This document shows positions 32,628-40,689 of a stretch of DNA of 44,561 nt, piece after piece. The position numbers were made by a program, and so were the translations under genes. Numbering within the stretch: the first letter of the stretch is position 1; each line of letters starts with the position of its first letter. The stretch spans positions 1-44,561 of the forward strand of contig JADFDI010000015.1 in the NCBI GenBank assembly GCA_018262985.1, given 5' to 3'. Below the pieces are notes generated by a model. The model saw only the letters and a list, made by a program, of their open reading frames with translations, had not been told where the DNA came from and ran no database searches. The DNA is from Spirochaetota bacterium. GTDB taxonomy: Bacteria; Spirochaetota; Spirochaetia; Treponematales; UBA12059.

Positions 32628-35057
32628 TTATTTTTTCTCCACCGGCGCCGAGCGGCAATGCCCCGTCGGCGACTTGGTGATCCAGTTGTCGATGGGCTCG
32701 CGCGCGTTGAGCGCCCGCCAGACGTCCTCGAAGCGGATGGGCATGTGGACGATTTCCGCCCCGCTCGCCTTCTGGATGGCGTTGCCCAGCGCGGCCGCCA
32801 CCGAGATCATCGAATGTTCGCCCACGCCGCGCGCGCCGTAGGGCCCGTCGAGCTGGGGCGTCTCGACCACGTAGGCCTCCACCTCGAGCGGCAGGTCCTT
32901 GGCGGTCGGGATCTTGTTGTCGGTGAAGGACGGGTTGAGGAGGCGTCCGTCCTTGTCGTAGACGTAGCCCTCGCAGGTGGCCGTGCCGAGGCCCTGGAGC
33001 ATGCCGCCGATGGCCTGGCCGCGCACGATCTCGGGGTTGATGGCCTTGCCGACGTCGTAGACCGAGGCGATCTTGAGCACCCGGTACTCGCCGGTTTCCG
33101 GGTTGACCTCGACCGTCATGCCGTGGGCGCCGTAGGTCCAGTCGAGGGCCGGCGAGCCCTCGCCGGTTTCCTTGTCGAGGAAGGTCAGGCCCTGGGCGAT
33201 GTAGCGGCCGACGCCGACGAGCGGGCCGCCGACGCCGTTGCCGTTCTCCATGGCGAGCCCGACGGCCATGGCCGCGAAACGCACCGCCCTGGCGGGATTG
33301 TGCTTGAGGTAGACCTTCTCGCCGTCGTGGGCGAGGTCGCACTCCTGCGCGCGGAGGGCCCGCGCCGCGGTGTCGTACGCGTTCCGGAGCAGGTCCTCGG
33401 CCGCGAGGATGGCGGCGTTCCCCGAGAGGAGCAGGCCCTTCGACGCGACGGTCTGCCAGTCGTAGGGGTCCTTGTCGGTGTCGCACTCGAAGCTGACCTT
33501 GACCTTCTCGAGCGGGAAGCCGAGGCGCTCCGCGACGATCTGGCGGATCGAGGTGTAGGTGCCCTGGCCGTAATCGGTCAGCGCGAGGTTCACCGTCACC
33601 GTGCCGTCCTCGTTCATCTTGAGGAAAACCGCGGTGGCCGTGTACGAAGGCATGGCCGGCGCCTTCTGGAGCGCCGCCACGCCCTTGCCGATCTTCCAGC
33701 CGGTCTTTTTCTCGCGCTCGGCTTCCGCGGGAGTCAGCTTCCCGTAGCCGATCGAAGCGGCGGCCTTGTCGATGCACTTGAGAACGTTGCCCGTGTGGGT
33801 CGTGATCTCCTCGCCCGTGAGCGTCTTCGAGCCGGGGCGGAGCGCGTTCCTCCGGCGGAACTCGAGCGGGTCCATGCCGATGGCCTCGGCCACCAGCTCC
33901 ATGTGGCGCTCGAGCGCCCAGTGGAACTCGACGTGGCCGAAGCCGCGGTAGGCCGTGCCGTAGGGCTTGTTCGTGTAGATGGTGTACGAATCGACCTTGG
34001 CGTTCGGAATCTCGTAGGGACCGGAGGCGGAGTAGCCGGACGCGCGCGTCACGTTGACGGCGTAGTCGGCGTAGGCGCCGGAGTCCCAGTAGAGCGTCAT
34101 CTCCTGGGCGAGGATCTTGCCCTCCGGGGAAACGCCGGTCTTGAGGCGATAGGTCAACGCCGAGCGGCAGGGCAGGAGGCTGAACTCCTCCTCGCGTGTC
34201 GCCTGGAACTTGACGGGACGGCCGCCCGCCGCGCGCGAGAGCACCGCGACGAGGGGCTCGACGCCGATGCCGGCCTTGCCGCCGAAGCCGCCGCCGACGT
34301 AGGGGATGTGCACGCGGACGTTGTTGTGCGGCAGCTTGAAGGCCACGCACATGAGGTTGCGCACCGTGAAGGGCGACTGGGCGCTCGTCCAGACCGTGAC
34401 GCGGTCGCCGCGCTCCCACTTGGCGATGGCGACGTGGGTCTCCATCGGCACGTGCTGGACCGAGGGGCAGGAGTACTCGCGCTCGATTATCCACTCGGAG
34501 GCCGCGAAGCCGAGCTCGGTGTCGCCCTTGCGGAGCTTCGTGAGATTGGCGACGTTGGTGCCCGGCTGCGGCGAGAAGGCCGCCGCCATGTACGCGTAGC
34601 TCCCCAGGTCGGGGTGGACCAGCGGCGCGTCGGGCTTGAGCGCGTCCATGTGGTGGAGTATTGGCTTGAGGACCTCGTACTCGACCTCGATGGCGTCCGC
34701 GGCGGCCCTCGCCTGCATGAGCGTGTCGGCGGCGACCGCGGCCACGGCCTCGCCGTAGTGGCGCACCTCTCCGCGCGCCAGGATACGCTTGTCCACGACG
34801 TAGAGGCCGAGCCGGTAGTCGAGCTCGTCGCCCGTGAGGACGGCGCGCACGCCCGGCATGGCGCGCGCCGTGGAAGTGTCGATGCGGACGATGCGCGCGC
34901 GGGCGTGGGGGCTCTTCTTGAGCTGGGCGTGGAGCATGCCCGGGAGGCTCATGTCCGAGACGTAGGTGGCGGCTCCGGTCAGCTTCTCGAGGTCGTCGGT
35001 GCGCTCCGGCGACTTTCCGACCACCGCTAGCTCGGAAGGCTTCTTCTCACTCAACAT
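32628..35057 (-). CDS. Xanthine dehydrogenase-family hydroxylase, molybdopterin-binding subunit
   Basis: An 809-residue catalytic subunit of a xanthine-dehydrogenase-family enzyme. These hydroxylate a carbon beside a ring nitrogen, using water as the oxygen source. Motifs in order: TGAATYVSDM near the N-terminus, TSAQSPF (Moco Gln), GGGFGGK, AYRGFG (the Arg matching the substrate-binding Arg of xanthine dehydrogenase), DYGQGTYTSIRQI and the catalytic base Glu in GARGVGEHS. RGFG rather than RGAG points to a purine- or pyrimidine-like heterocycle instead of an aldehyde or CO. The ATG at 35057 overlaps the 2Fe-2S gene by 11 bases. In context I propose hydroxylation of uracil to barbiturate; xanthine or another azaheterocycle is possible. 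Confidence 0.92.
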   Translation of the reverse strand: MLSEKKPSELAVVGKSPERTDDLEKLTGAATYVSDMSLPGMLHAQLKKSPHARARIVRIDTSTARAMPGVRAVLTGDELDYRLGLYVVDKRILARGEVRHYGEAVAAVAADTLMQARAAADAIEVEYEVLKPILHHMDALKPDAPLVHPDLGSYAYMAAAFSPQPGTNVANLTKLRKGDTELGFAASEWIIEREYSCPSVQHVPMETHVAIAKWERGDRVTVWTSAQSPFTVRNLMCVAFKLPHNNVRVHIPYVGGGFGGKAGIGVEPLVAVLSRAAGGRPVKFQATREEEFSLLPCRSALTYRLKTGVSPEGKILAQEMTLYWDSGAYADYAVNVTRASGYSASGPYEIPNAKVDSYTIYTNKPYGTAYRGFGHVEFHWALERHMELVAEAIGMDPLEFRRRNALRPGSKTLTGEEITTHTGNVLKCIDKAAASIGYGKLTPAEAEREKKTGWKIGKGVAALQKAPAMPSYTATAVFLKMNEDGTVTVNLALTDYGQGTYTSIRQIVAERLGFPLEKVKVSFECDTDKDPYDWQTVASKGLLLSGNAAILAAEDLLRNAYDTAARALRAQECDLAHDGEKVYLKHNPARAVRFAAMAVGLAMENGNGVGGPLVGVGRYIAQGLTFLDKETGEGSPALDWTYGAHGMTVEVNPETGEYRVLKIASVYDVGKAINPEIVRGQAIGGMLQGLGTATCEGYVYDKDGRLLNPSFTDNKIPTAKDLPLEVEAYVVETPQLDGPYGARGVGEHSMISVAAALGNAIQKASGAEIVHMPIRFEDVWRALNAREPIDNWITKSPTGHCRSAPVEKK

Positions 35058-35535
35058 GGCCGAGCCCTCCCTTCTCCGCGGCGCGCCCGGTCAGGTCGAG
35101 CACCGCCTCGACGATCTGCGTGTACCCCGTGCAGCGGCAGAAGTTCCCCTCGATGGCTTCCTTGATCTCGTCGACCGAGGGCTTTTCGTTGTCGCGGAGC
35201 AGCTCCTTGACCGACATGACCATGCCCGGCGTGCAGAAACCGCACTGGACCGAGTGGTTCCGTTCGAAAGCCTGCTGGATCTCGGACAGCTCCGGTCCCT
35301 TCGACTCGCCCTCGACCGTGTCGACCGTGGCGCCGTCGGCCTCGACCGCGAGCACCATGCAGGAGTTGACCGCGCGGCCGTTCAGGAACACCGTGCACGC
35401 GCCGCATTCGCCCATGCCGCAGCCTTCCTTCGGCCCCGTGATCCCGAGGTCCTCGCGGAGGAAGCGGAGCAGGGTGCGGTTCTCCGCCACCTCGCGCTCG
35501 TAGGCCTCGCCGTTCACCTTCACCTGAATACGCAT
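35047..35535 (-). CDS. Xanthine dehydrogenase-family hydroxylase, 2Fe-2S subunit
   Basis: A 162-residue iron-sulfur subunit carrying electrons from the Mo centre to FAD. The plant-ferredoxin-type cluster is EGCGMGECGACTVFLNG plus a later Cys (NSCMV). The second cluster is QCGFCTPGMVMS with NFCRCTGY. Length is typical of separate small subunits (CoxS, XdhC, NdhS). The ATG at 35535 begins one base after the stop of the FAD subunit gene, and its end overlaps the Mo subunit gene, so the three subunits are made in fixed order. Confidence 0.95.
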   Translation of the reverse strand: MRIQVKVNGEAYEREVAENRTLLRFLREDLGITGPKEGCGMGECGACTVFLNGRAVNSCMVLAVEADGATVDTVEGESKGPELSEIQQAFERNHSVQCGFCTPGMVMSVKELLRDNEKPSVDEIKEAIEGNFCRCTGYTQIVEAVLDLTGRAAEKGGLGHVE

Positions 35536-35536
35536 C

Positions 35537-36343
35537 TTACACGCCCTCCGCGAGCAGGCGGCGCACGTAGACGCCGATCATGAATTCCCGGTACTCCTTC
35601 GTGGCGCGCACGTCGGAAATGGGGGAACAGGCCGCGAGCACCTTCGCCGCTGCCTCGTCGGGCGCGACGCCCTTCCGGAGCCCCGTCACGAGCACGGGCG
35701 TCGGGGCGGCCGAGCTGACCGCGAAGGAGAGAGCGCCGTCCTTCTCCAGCATGAGCACGCCGACGATGCCGAGGTCGTGGCCGTTGATCCGCTTCAATTT
35801 GAGGTAGCGCCCTTTCGCTCCCGCGCTCGCGGCGGGAATGACGACCTTCTCGAGGAACTCGCCCTTCTCGAGGCGGGTCTTCTTCGGCCCCGCGAAGAAG
35901 CGGTCGAAGGGCAGCTCGCGCGCGCCCGTCTTCGAGCGGACTATGGCGCGGGCTCCGAGGCAGAGCAGGGCGGGCGCGGTGTCGGAACAAGGCGAGGCGT
36001 TCATCACGTTTCCGACCACGGTGGCGCGGTTCCGCACCTGGTGGCTCGCGAGCTCGTGGACGCAGGCGCAGAAGGCCGGGTAGCGCTCGCGCGCGTCGCG
36101 GTCGCGGAGCACGTCGTTGAGCGTCACGGCCGGACCGAATTCGAGCCCCTCGGCGCCGTAGGCGATGCGTCCCGCGTCGGGCAGCTTCTTGACGTCGACC
36201 ACGAGGCGCGGCTTGAAGACGCCGTTGCGGACGTTCGGCAGGAGATCGGTGCCGCCCGCGAGCAGCATGGCTCCCTCGCCTTCGATCAAGTCGAGCAGTT
36301 CAGGCGCCGTGCGGGGCGCCGCGTACCGGAAATCATGGAGCAC
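35537..36343 (-). CDS. Xanthine dehydrogenase-family hydroxylase, FAD-binding subunit
   Basis: A 268-residue FAD subunit (CoxM/XdhB type) passing electrons to NAD+ or another acceptor. FAD motifs are LLAGGTDLLPNVRNG (around 28-42) and ATVVGNVMNASPCSDTAPAL (around 108-127); VSSAAPTPV is near the C-terminal domain. There is no extra 4Fe-4S insertion. The start is GTG at 36343, six bases after GGGGAGG. It is the first gene of the ten-gene operon and lies about 80 bases from a well-formed promoter. Confidence 0.92.
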   Translation of the reverse strand: MLHDFRYAAPRTAPELLDLIEGEGAMLLAGGTDLLPNVRNGVFKPRLVVDVKKLPDAGRIAYGAEGLEFGPAVTLNDVLRDRDARERYPAFCACVHELASHQVRNRATVVGNVMNASPCSDTAPALLCLGARAIVRSKTGARELPFDRFFAGPKKTRLEKGEFLEKVVIPAASAGAKGRYLKLKRINGHDLGIVGVLMLEKDGALSFAVSSAAPTPVLVTGLRKGVAPDEAAAKVLAACSPISDVRATKEYREFMIGVYVRRLLAEGV

Positions 36344-36426
36344 TTCGTGCCTCCCCTCGTCTTGGACCTTCCGCCAGGGGAAGGAGAGCGGGTCCGTCTC
36401 GTTCGACCCATAAAAAGGAAGCAGAC

Positions 36427-36455
36427 AGTAGAACCCGGAAAAAGACGCCGGTCAA
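36427..36455 (-). promoter_or_regulatory. Candidate promoter of the Mo-hydroxylase operon
   Basis: On the minus strand TTGACC (36455 to 36450) and TCTACT (36432 to 36427) are separated by 17 bases. This leaves a leader of about 75 bases before the GTG of the FAD subunit. No regulator gene is adjacent, and I see no clear operator. Confidence 0.5.
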
Positions 36456-36522
36456 GTGAAAGATTCCTTCATCTTCCTTGCGGGACAGGACACGCGAGCT
36501 CCCGCGGGGGTATAAGAGGAGC

Positions 36523-37734
36523 ATGGAAACCGCCACGCACGGCCGCGCGGCCTGGGCGCTCGCGCGCTACGCCCTGCTCGGCCTCTTCTCGTTCTCGCTG
36601 ACCGCCATCGGTCCGATGGCCCCCGCGCTCCGGTCCGAATTCGGCCTTTCCTACACCCTCGCGGGGCTCCACCAGACCGCCTTCGCCCTCGGCATGGTGG
36701 CCACCGGGCTCTTCGGGGGCCCCCTCATCGAGCGCTGGGGGCTCGCCCGCTCGATGTGGGGCGGCATGCTCGTCATGCTCGCGGGCGAGGCCGTCCTGTC
36801 CCTCGCGCCCTCGGTCGCCTTCACGCTCGGCGGCATCCTCGTCGCCAGCCTCGGCGCCACGCTCTCGATGTCCGCCGTCCAGGCCTCGCTGGCCGCCGAG
36901 CCCGCCGAACGCCGCAGCCGCATGATATTGGAAGGCAACATGACCGCGAGCGCCGTCTCGATGGTCGTGCCCCTCGTCCTGCTCGCGGGCACGCGACTCG
37001 GCCTCGGCTGGCGGATAGTCGGCCCCGTCGCCGCCCTCGCCTTCCTCGCCATCGCGGGCCTCGGGCTCAGGCACACCCCGCCCGACGCCGCCCCCCGGAA
37101 GCCCGGCCCCCTCGCCCCTGGCTCCGTCCCCGACGCCGGACCCGCCCGCCCGCGGACGGCGCCGAGGCTCGGCGCGGCCTACGCCCGCATGTGGCTCGCG
37201 CTCTTCCTCGGCGTCGCGGTCGAGTGGGCCATCGGCTTCTGGGCCATGAGCTACATCCTCGAAAAGCCCGGTTCCGGCCCCGCCTTCGCCTCGGCGGCCG
37301 TCGCGGGGCTCGGCCTCGCCGCCGTGCTCGCGCGCTTCGTCGCGAGCCGCCTCGGGCACCGGCTCGGCGAAGGCCGCTCGCTCGCGCTCTCCTTCGCCCT
37401 CGCCCTCGCGGGCTTCCCCCTCTACTGGCTCGCGCCTTCGCCGCTCGCCGCGGCCGCGGGGCTCTTCGTCTCGGGCTTCGGCGCCGCCAACCTCTACCCC
37501 CTCGCCTTCTCGCTCGCGGTGTCGCGCGCGCCCCACGCCCTCGCACGCGCGAGCGCCCTCGTCCCCGTCGCCTCCGGCAGCGCCATCGGCCTCGCCCCCT
37601 TCCTGCTCGGCCGGCTCTCCGACGCCGTCGGCATGAAGGCCGCGCTCCTCTCGGTGCCGATCGGCGCCCTCCTCGCCTTCGCCCTCCTCGCGTACGACCG
37701 CGCCGCCCTGGCGCGCGAACGGGGACGGAGCTGA
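36523..37734 (+). CDS. Major facilitator superfamily transporter
   Basis: A 403-residue MFS carrier with twelve hydrophobic segments and a Pro/Gly-rich loop at about 190-215 between the halves. The loop 2-3 motif is reduced (GGPLIERWGLARSMWG) but in place. The closest general resemblance is to sugar/drug-type MFS permeases; the substrate is unknown. The ATG at 36523 is preceded by AAGAGGAG, and the longer frame from 36478 has no ribosome-binding site. It is divergent from the Mo-hydroxylase operon, sharing 180 intergenic bases, and could export or import a related compound, but there is no direct evidence. The coding end runs into a GC-rich tandem repeat. Confidence 0.88.
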   Translation: METATHGRAAWALARYALLGLFSFSLTAIGPMAPALRSEFGLSYTLAGLHQTAFALGMVATGLFGGPLIERWGLARSMWGGMLVMLAGEAVLSLAPSVAFTLGGILVASLGATLSMSAVQASLAAEPAERRSRMILEGNMTASAVSMVVPLVLLAGTRLGLGWRIVGPVAALAFLAIAGLGLRHTPPDAAPRKPGPLAPGSVPDAGPARPRTAPRLGAAYARMWLALFLGVAVEWAIGFWAMSYILEKPGSGPAFASAAVAGLGLAAVLARFVASRLGHRLGEGRSLALSFALALAGFPLYWLAPSPLAAAAGLFVSGFGAANLYPLAFSLAVSRAPHALARASALVPVASGSAIGLAPFLLGRLSDAVGMKAALLSVPIGALLAFALLAYDRAALARERGRS

Positions 37735-37848
37735 CTGAGCCCGGACGGGGACGGGGCTGACGGAGCCCGGACGGGGATGGGGCTGACGGAGCCCGGACGG
37801 GGATGGGGCTGACGGAGCCCGGACGGGGACAGAGCCGACGGAGCCGCC
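37731..37848. repeat. 26-bp tandem repeat (about 4.5 copies) at the MFS gene end
   Basis: The unit is CTGACGGAGCCCGG followed by ACGGGGATGGGG. It starts at 37731, 37757, 37783 and 37809, with a 14-base partial at 37835. The last bases of the MFS coding region (from about 37716) resemble the end of the unit. The motif GGGGAC(A/G)GAGC in it recalls the REP-like repeats around the transposase at 40.5 kb. Confidence 0.9.
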
Positions 37849-37858
37849 CGGCTCCCGA

Positions 37859-37888
37859 TTGCCGCGCCGCCCGGCGGAATGCTAGCAT
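37859..37888 (+). promoter_or_regulatory. Candidate promoter of kdd with palindrome ATGCTAGCAT
   Basis: TTGCCG (37859-37864) and TAGCAT (37883-37888) are separated by 18 bases, the same -35 as the GH13 promoter. The perfect 10-bp palindrome at 37879-37888 covers the -10 and could be an operator. Confidence 0.35.
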
Positions 37889-37933
37889 CCCCCGCGGCGC
37901 GCCCCGCATCCGCGCGCCCGGAGGGACATCAGC

Positions 37934-39004
37934 ATGAGCGCTCAGGCAAGCACCCAGGCACGGACCAAGGGCTCCGGCTGCCGCTACGGCAGCCACCGCG
38001 TCCTCGAACCCAAAGGCATCCTCCCCCAGCCCGCCCAGAGGCTCGACAACACGGCCGACATCTGGGACAACGAGCTCCTCATCGACGTCTCGACCCTCAA
38101 CATCGACTCCGCGAGCTACACCCAGATCCGCGCCGCCTGCGGTTCCGACCCCGCGAGAATGGAGGCGATGATCTCAGGGATAGTCGCCGAGCGCGGCAAG
38201 ATGCAGAACCCCGTCACCGGTTCCGGCGGCATGCTCGTCGGCACGGCGCGCGAGATCGGAAGCGCCTTCCCCGCGCGGAAGCTCGCGGTCGGCGACCGCG
38301 TCGCCACCCTCGTCTCGCTCAGCCTCACCCCCCTCCGCATCGACCGGATCAAGAAGCTCGACCCCTCGAGCGACCAGGTGGACATCGAAGGCCAAGCCGT
38401 CCTCTTCGAAAGCGGCATCTTCGCCCACGTGCCCGAGGACATCCCCGAACGCCTCGCGCTCGCCGCCCTCGACGTCGCCGGCGCCCCCGCCCAGGTCGAC
38501 CGCCTCGTGCGCGAAGGCGACACGGTCTGCGTCATCGGCGGCGGCGGCAAGTCCGGCGTCCTCTGCTGCTACCAGGCCATGAAGAACGCGGGGCCCTACG
38601 GCAAGGTCATCGTCGTGGAGTTTTCGAAGGAGAACGCCCGCCGCATCGAGGAACTGGGACTCGCCACCCACGTCATCGTCGCCGACGCCACCGACGCCCT
38701 CGACGTCTACCGCAAGGTCACGGCCATCACCGGAGCGCGCGGCTGCGACGTCACCATCAACAACGTCAACGTCCCCAACACCGAGATGACCTCGATCCTC
38801 GTCACCAAGGGACAGGGCCTCATCTACTTCTTCTCGATGGCCACCTCGTTCACCAAGGCCGCACTCGGCGCCGAAGGCGTCGGCAAGGACATCGAGCTCA
38901 TCGTCGGCAACGGCTACGTGAAAGGCCACGCCGAGCTCACCCTCGACATCCTGCGCGAGTCGAAGGAAATCCGGGCGCTCTTCGAAAGGCTGTACGTGCA
39001 CTGA
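37934..39004 (+). CDS. kdd: L-erythro-3,5-diaminohexanoate dehydrogenase
   Basis: A 356-residue NAD(P)-dependent dehydrogenase of lysine fermentation. It oxidatively deaminates L-erythro-3,5-diaminohexanoate to 5-amino-3-oxohexanoate. The family-specific opening GCRYGSHRVLEPKGILPQPA and the following LDNTADIWDNELLIDVSTLN, LNIDSASYTQI are clear. The nucleotide-binding region begins around TVCVIGGGGKSGVLC. Length is normal. The ATG follows GGAGGGACATCAGC. Other lysine-fermentation genes (kamA, kamD/E, kce, kal) usually cluster with it but none is within this window, so it is an isolated copy or the edge of a dispersed pathway. Confidence 0.93.
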   Translation: MSAQASTQARTKGSGCRYGSHRVLEPKGILPQPAQRLDNTADIWDNELLIDVSTLNIDSASYTQIRAACGSDPARMEAMISGIVAERGKMQNPVTGSGGMLVGTAREIGSAFPARKLAVGDRVATLVSLSLTPLRIDRIKKLDPSSDQVDIEGQAVLFESGIFAHVPEDIPERLALAALDVAGAPAQVDRLVREGDTVCVIGGGGKSGVLCCYQAMKNAGPYGKVIVVEFSKENARRIEELGLATHVIVADATDALDVYRKVTAITGARGCDVTINNVNVPNTEMTSILVTKGQGLIYFFSMATSFTKAALGAEGVGKDIELIVGNGYVKGHAELTLDILRESKEIRALFERLYVH

Positions 39005-39035
39005 GCGGAAGGGGGAGCGCACTCGACCCTGACTA

Positions 39036-39248
39036 CGGGAAGCGCGCGATTTCGACGCATGCGCGGCGTGGAGTCTTATCCATGCCCGCTTGAGCGGGAC
39101 CTGGCGCCTGCCTACATGCCCCGTCGTTCCGCTTCGCTTCACTCGGGGGCATGTCGTCCGGCGCCACCCGCCGTTCGAGCAGCAAGCAAGAAACGTCCGC
39201 CGGGTTTGCTCCAGCACGCCGCGTCCAGTCGGGCGGGCGCGCTTCCCG
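39036..39248. repeat. Structured non-coding element, copy 1 (213 bp)
   Basis: Bounded by perfect 12-bp inverted repeats CGGGAAGCGCGC (39036-39047) and GCGCGCTTCCCG (39237-39248). Inside are hairpins, including ACATGCCCC with GGGGCATGT around a CGCTTCGCTTC loop. It shares blocks in the same order with the copy at 44171: TACGGGAAGCGCGC, CGCTTCGCTTC, GGGGGC, CCACCCGCCG, GCCGGGTTTGCTC, GCACGCCGC. The shared region extends left to about 39008. I see no gene in 39005-39437; 39249-39437 holds nothing recognisable. Confidence 0.7.
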
Positions 39249-39437
39249 CTCTGGGGGCGGGTGCTACGCTCTCCCGCCGCGGCTCCCCCACGGCCGAGCT
39301 TCCGCCCCCGCATGGGAACTAGGAAAGCGCGGTCTCGGAGAGCCCGCGCCGATGCCCGTTTTACGCGGGGGCGGCGATCTCGGCCTTCCCCCACTCCAGG
39401 AACTGTAGGTGCGTTACCCCTATTACCGCGGCTCTGC

Positions 39438-40502
39438 CTACTCCACCACCTTGATGTACCCTCCGAACGCCCAGCCGATGAGGCCGTCCGCCTTCTTGAT
39501 GCGGTACCAGGGCGCGGTGATTCCGCCGATGGTCGCCGTCTCGCCGGTCTTGAGGATGGTGATCGCCTCGCCCTTGCCGAGGCTCCCGAGCACGAAGCCT
39601 TCGGTGGTGGCGCGGAGGCGGATGCGGAGCCCGGCTTCCGTGGTCACGGCCTTCTTCGGCGGTTCCCGGTAGCCCCAGTCGCGGCCGGCGTAGAGGAGGA
39701 CGAGTGACTGTTTCTCGTCCTTCGTGAAATCCATGGCCCAGAAATTGCCCTCGTTGTCGATGAAGGAAGGCATATGGTTTTCATCATAGGTGTCGGTAGT
39801 GCTGTTTATGGTCCCTAGAGCCAAATTCCCTTGATAAATAGTTCGGGATGTATAGAAATTCCCATCATCGTCTACCTGGCTAAAACTCAGGTTTCTCGTG
39901 AGCTCGTTACTCTTGTAGAGGATGACCCCATCCTTTACAGTCACGCCGGGAACGCTTCCTGACAGATACTTTAGTGCTTCTTCTTTTTCTCGCCGCGTCA
40001 TCGTACCATCAGGTCCAAATGAATAGATGACATAGTTCAGGTCGCGAGTGTCTGTTCTGAATATCAGTACATCACCGATTGCAACGATGAATGACAGGGA
40101 GGACTCGATCTCGTAGTTTTTTTCAGAATATGTACCATTAGAGTAGTATAGTTTTATTTCATCGTACTGTGTTACTACTCCAATACTACTCCCGCTATAG
40201 AAAAACACCGATCCACCCGGTGCGTAGGCATCATCCGACAAGATATTTATTCTTCTATCTACAGTGAAATCAGATCGCAATCGGGCAAGATCCATTCGAC
40301 TAAGTCTGAAATGAAAAATACCCTCGCCGCTTACAAAGCCTCCAAGGATCTTGCCGCCAGGACCATCAACTATCCCCAGGTCTGCCTTAACAATATTCCC
40401 AACCATTGTGATGGGAATAGGATTGACAGTAAAAGAACTCGGATCGGCTGATACGGAATAAGCACAACAAGCAAGAGCGATCAGGAACGCTAGTCTTTTC
40501 AT
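39438..40502 (-). CDS. Secreted protein with C-terminal bacterial SH3 domain
   Basis: A 354-residue exported protein. Residues 1-21 (MKRLAFLIALACCAYSVSA) form a signal peptide. The middle (about 25-285) is a series of short beta-rich segments with Tyr, Asp and Gly that look like irregular propeller blades; I do not recognise the family. The last 65 residues (from AGLRIRLRATTEGFVLGSLG, with PWYRIKKADGLIGWAFGGYIK) are an SH3-type domain as in cell-wall-associated proteins. The ATG at 40502 has GGAG ten bases upstream. Base composition is mosaic: the first three quarters are clearly AT-rich for this genome, while the SH3-coding end is GC-rich like its surroundings. Transfer or domain fusion is likely. 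Confidence 0.75.
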   Translation of the reverse strand: MKRLAFLIALACCAYSVSADPSSFTVNPIPITMVGNIVKADLGIVDGPGGKILGGFVSGEGIFHFRLSRMDLARLRSDFTVDRRINILSDDAYAPGGSVFFYSGSSIGVVTQYDEIKLYYSNGTYSEKNYEIESSLSFIVAIGDVLIFRTDTRDLNYVIYSFGPDGTMTRREKEEALKYLSGSVPGVTVKDGVILYKSNELTRNLSFSQVDDDGNFYTSRTIYQGNLALGTINSTTDTYDENHMPSFIDNEGNFWAMDFTKDEKQSLVLLYAGRDWGYREPPKKAVTTEAGLRIRLRATTEGFVLGSLGKGEAITILKTGETATIGGITAPWYRIKKADGLIGWAFGGYIKVVE

Positions 40503-40536
40503 CACAGACTCCTTTTCAACCTGACTATGAACCCCT

Positions 40537-40622
40537 AAGGGGACAGAGCTCGCACCAGAAATGGTATCACACCTTTGCTTCTCCTCAAACATCACCTCGA
40601 GCAGGACAGGGACAGAGCTCGC
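40537..40622 (+). repeat. REP-like repeats upstream of the transposase
   Basis: Two copies of (AAG)GGGACAGAGCTCGC lie at 40537-40553 and 40609-40622 in the same orientation. Each contains the palindrome GAGCTC. The first adjoins CCCCTAAGGGG, a perfect small palindrome. They flank the REP-type transposase gene together with the copies at 41234 and 41285. Confidence 0.6.
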
Positions 40623-40689
40623 TGACGACCAAACAGTTTTTTCTGTTCAGATCGCAAGCGCCGACCCGATACGCTGGCGGTGCGACGGC

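Noticed and set aside
30262-34494. A 1410-codon minus-strand open frame
   Set aside because: Only its last 330 codons (30262-31251) encode a recognisable DUF2877 protein; the remainder overlaps the permease and Mo-subunit genes in another frame.
32163-35030. A 955-codon plus-strand open frame
   Set aside because: Exactly antisense to the permease and Mo-subunit genes, with no ribosome-binding site or motifs.
32628-36343. Aerobic carbon-monoxide dehydrogenase (CoxMSL)
   Set aside because: The FAD/FeS/Mo gene order is similar, but the Mo subunit lacks the CO-dehydrogenase active-site loop with its Cys and has RGFG and a uracil-type permease nearby, favouring a heterocycle hydroxylase.
39036-39248. 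Classical integron attC site
   Set aside because: No clear RYYYAAC/GTTRRRY core pair at the ends and no integrase in the window; the attC-like idea is kept as one hypothesis only.
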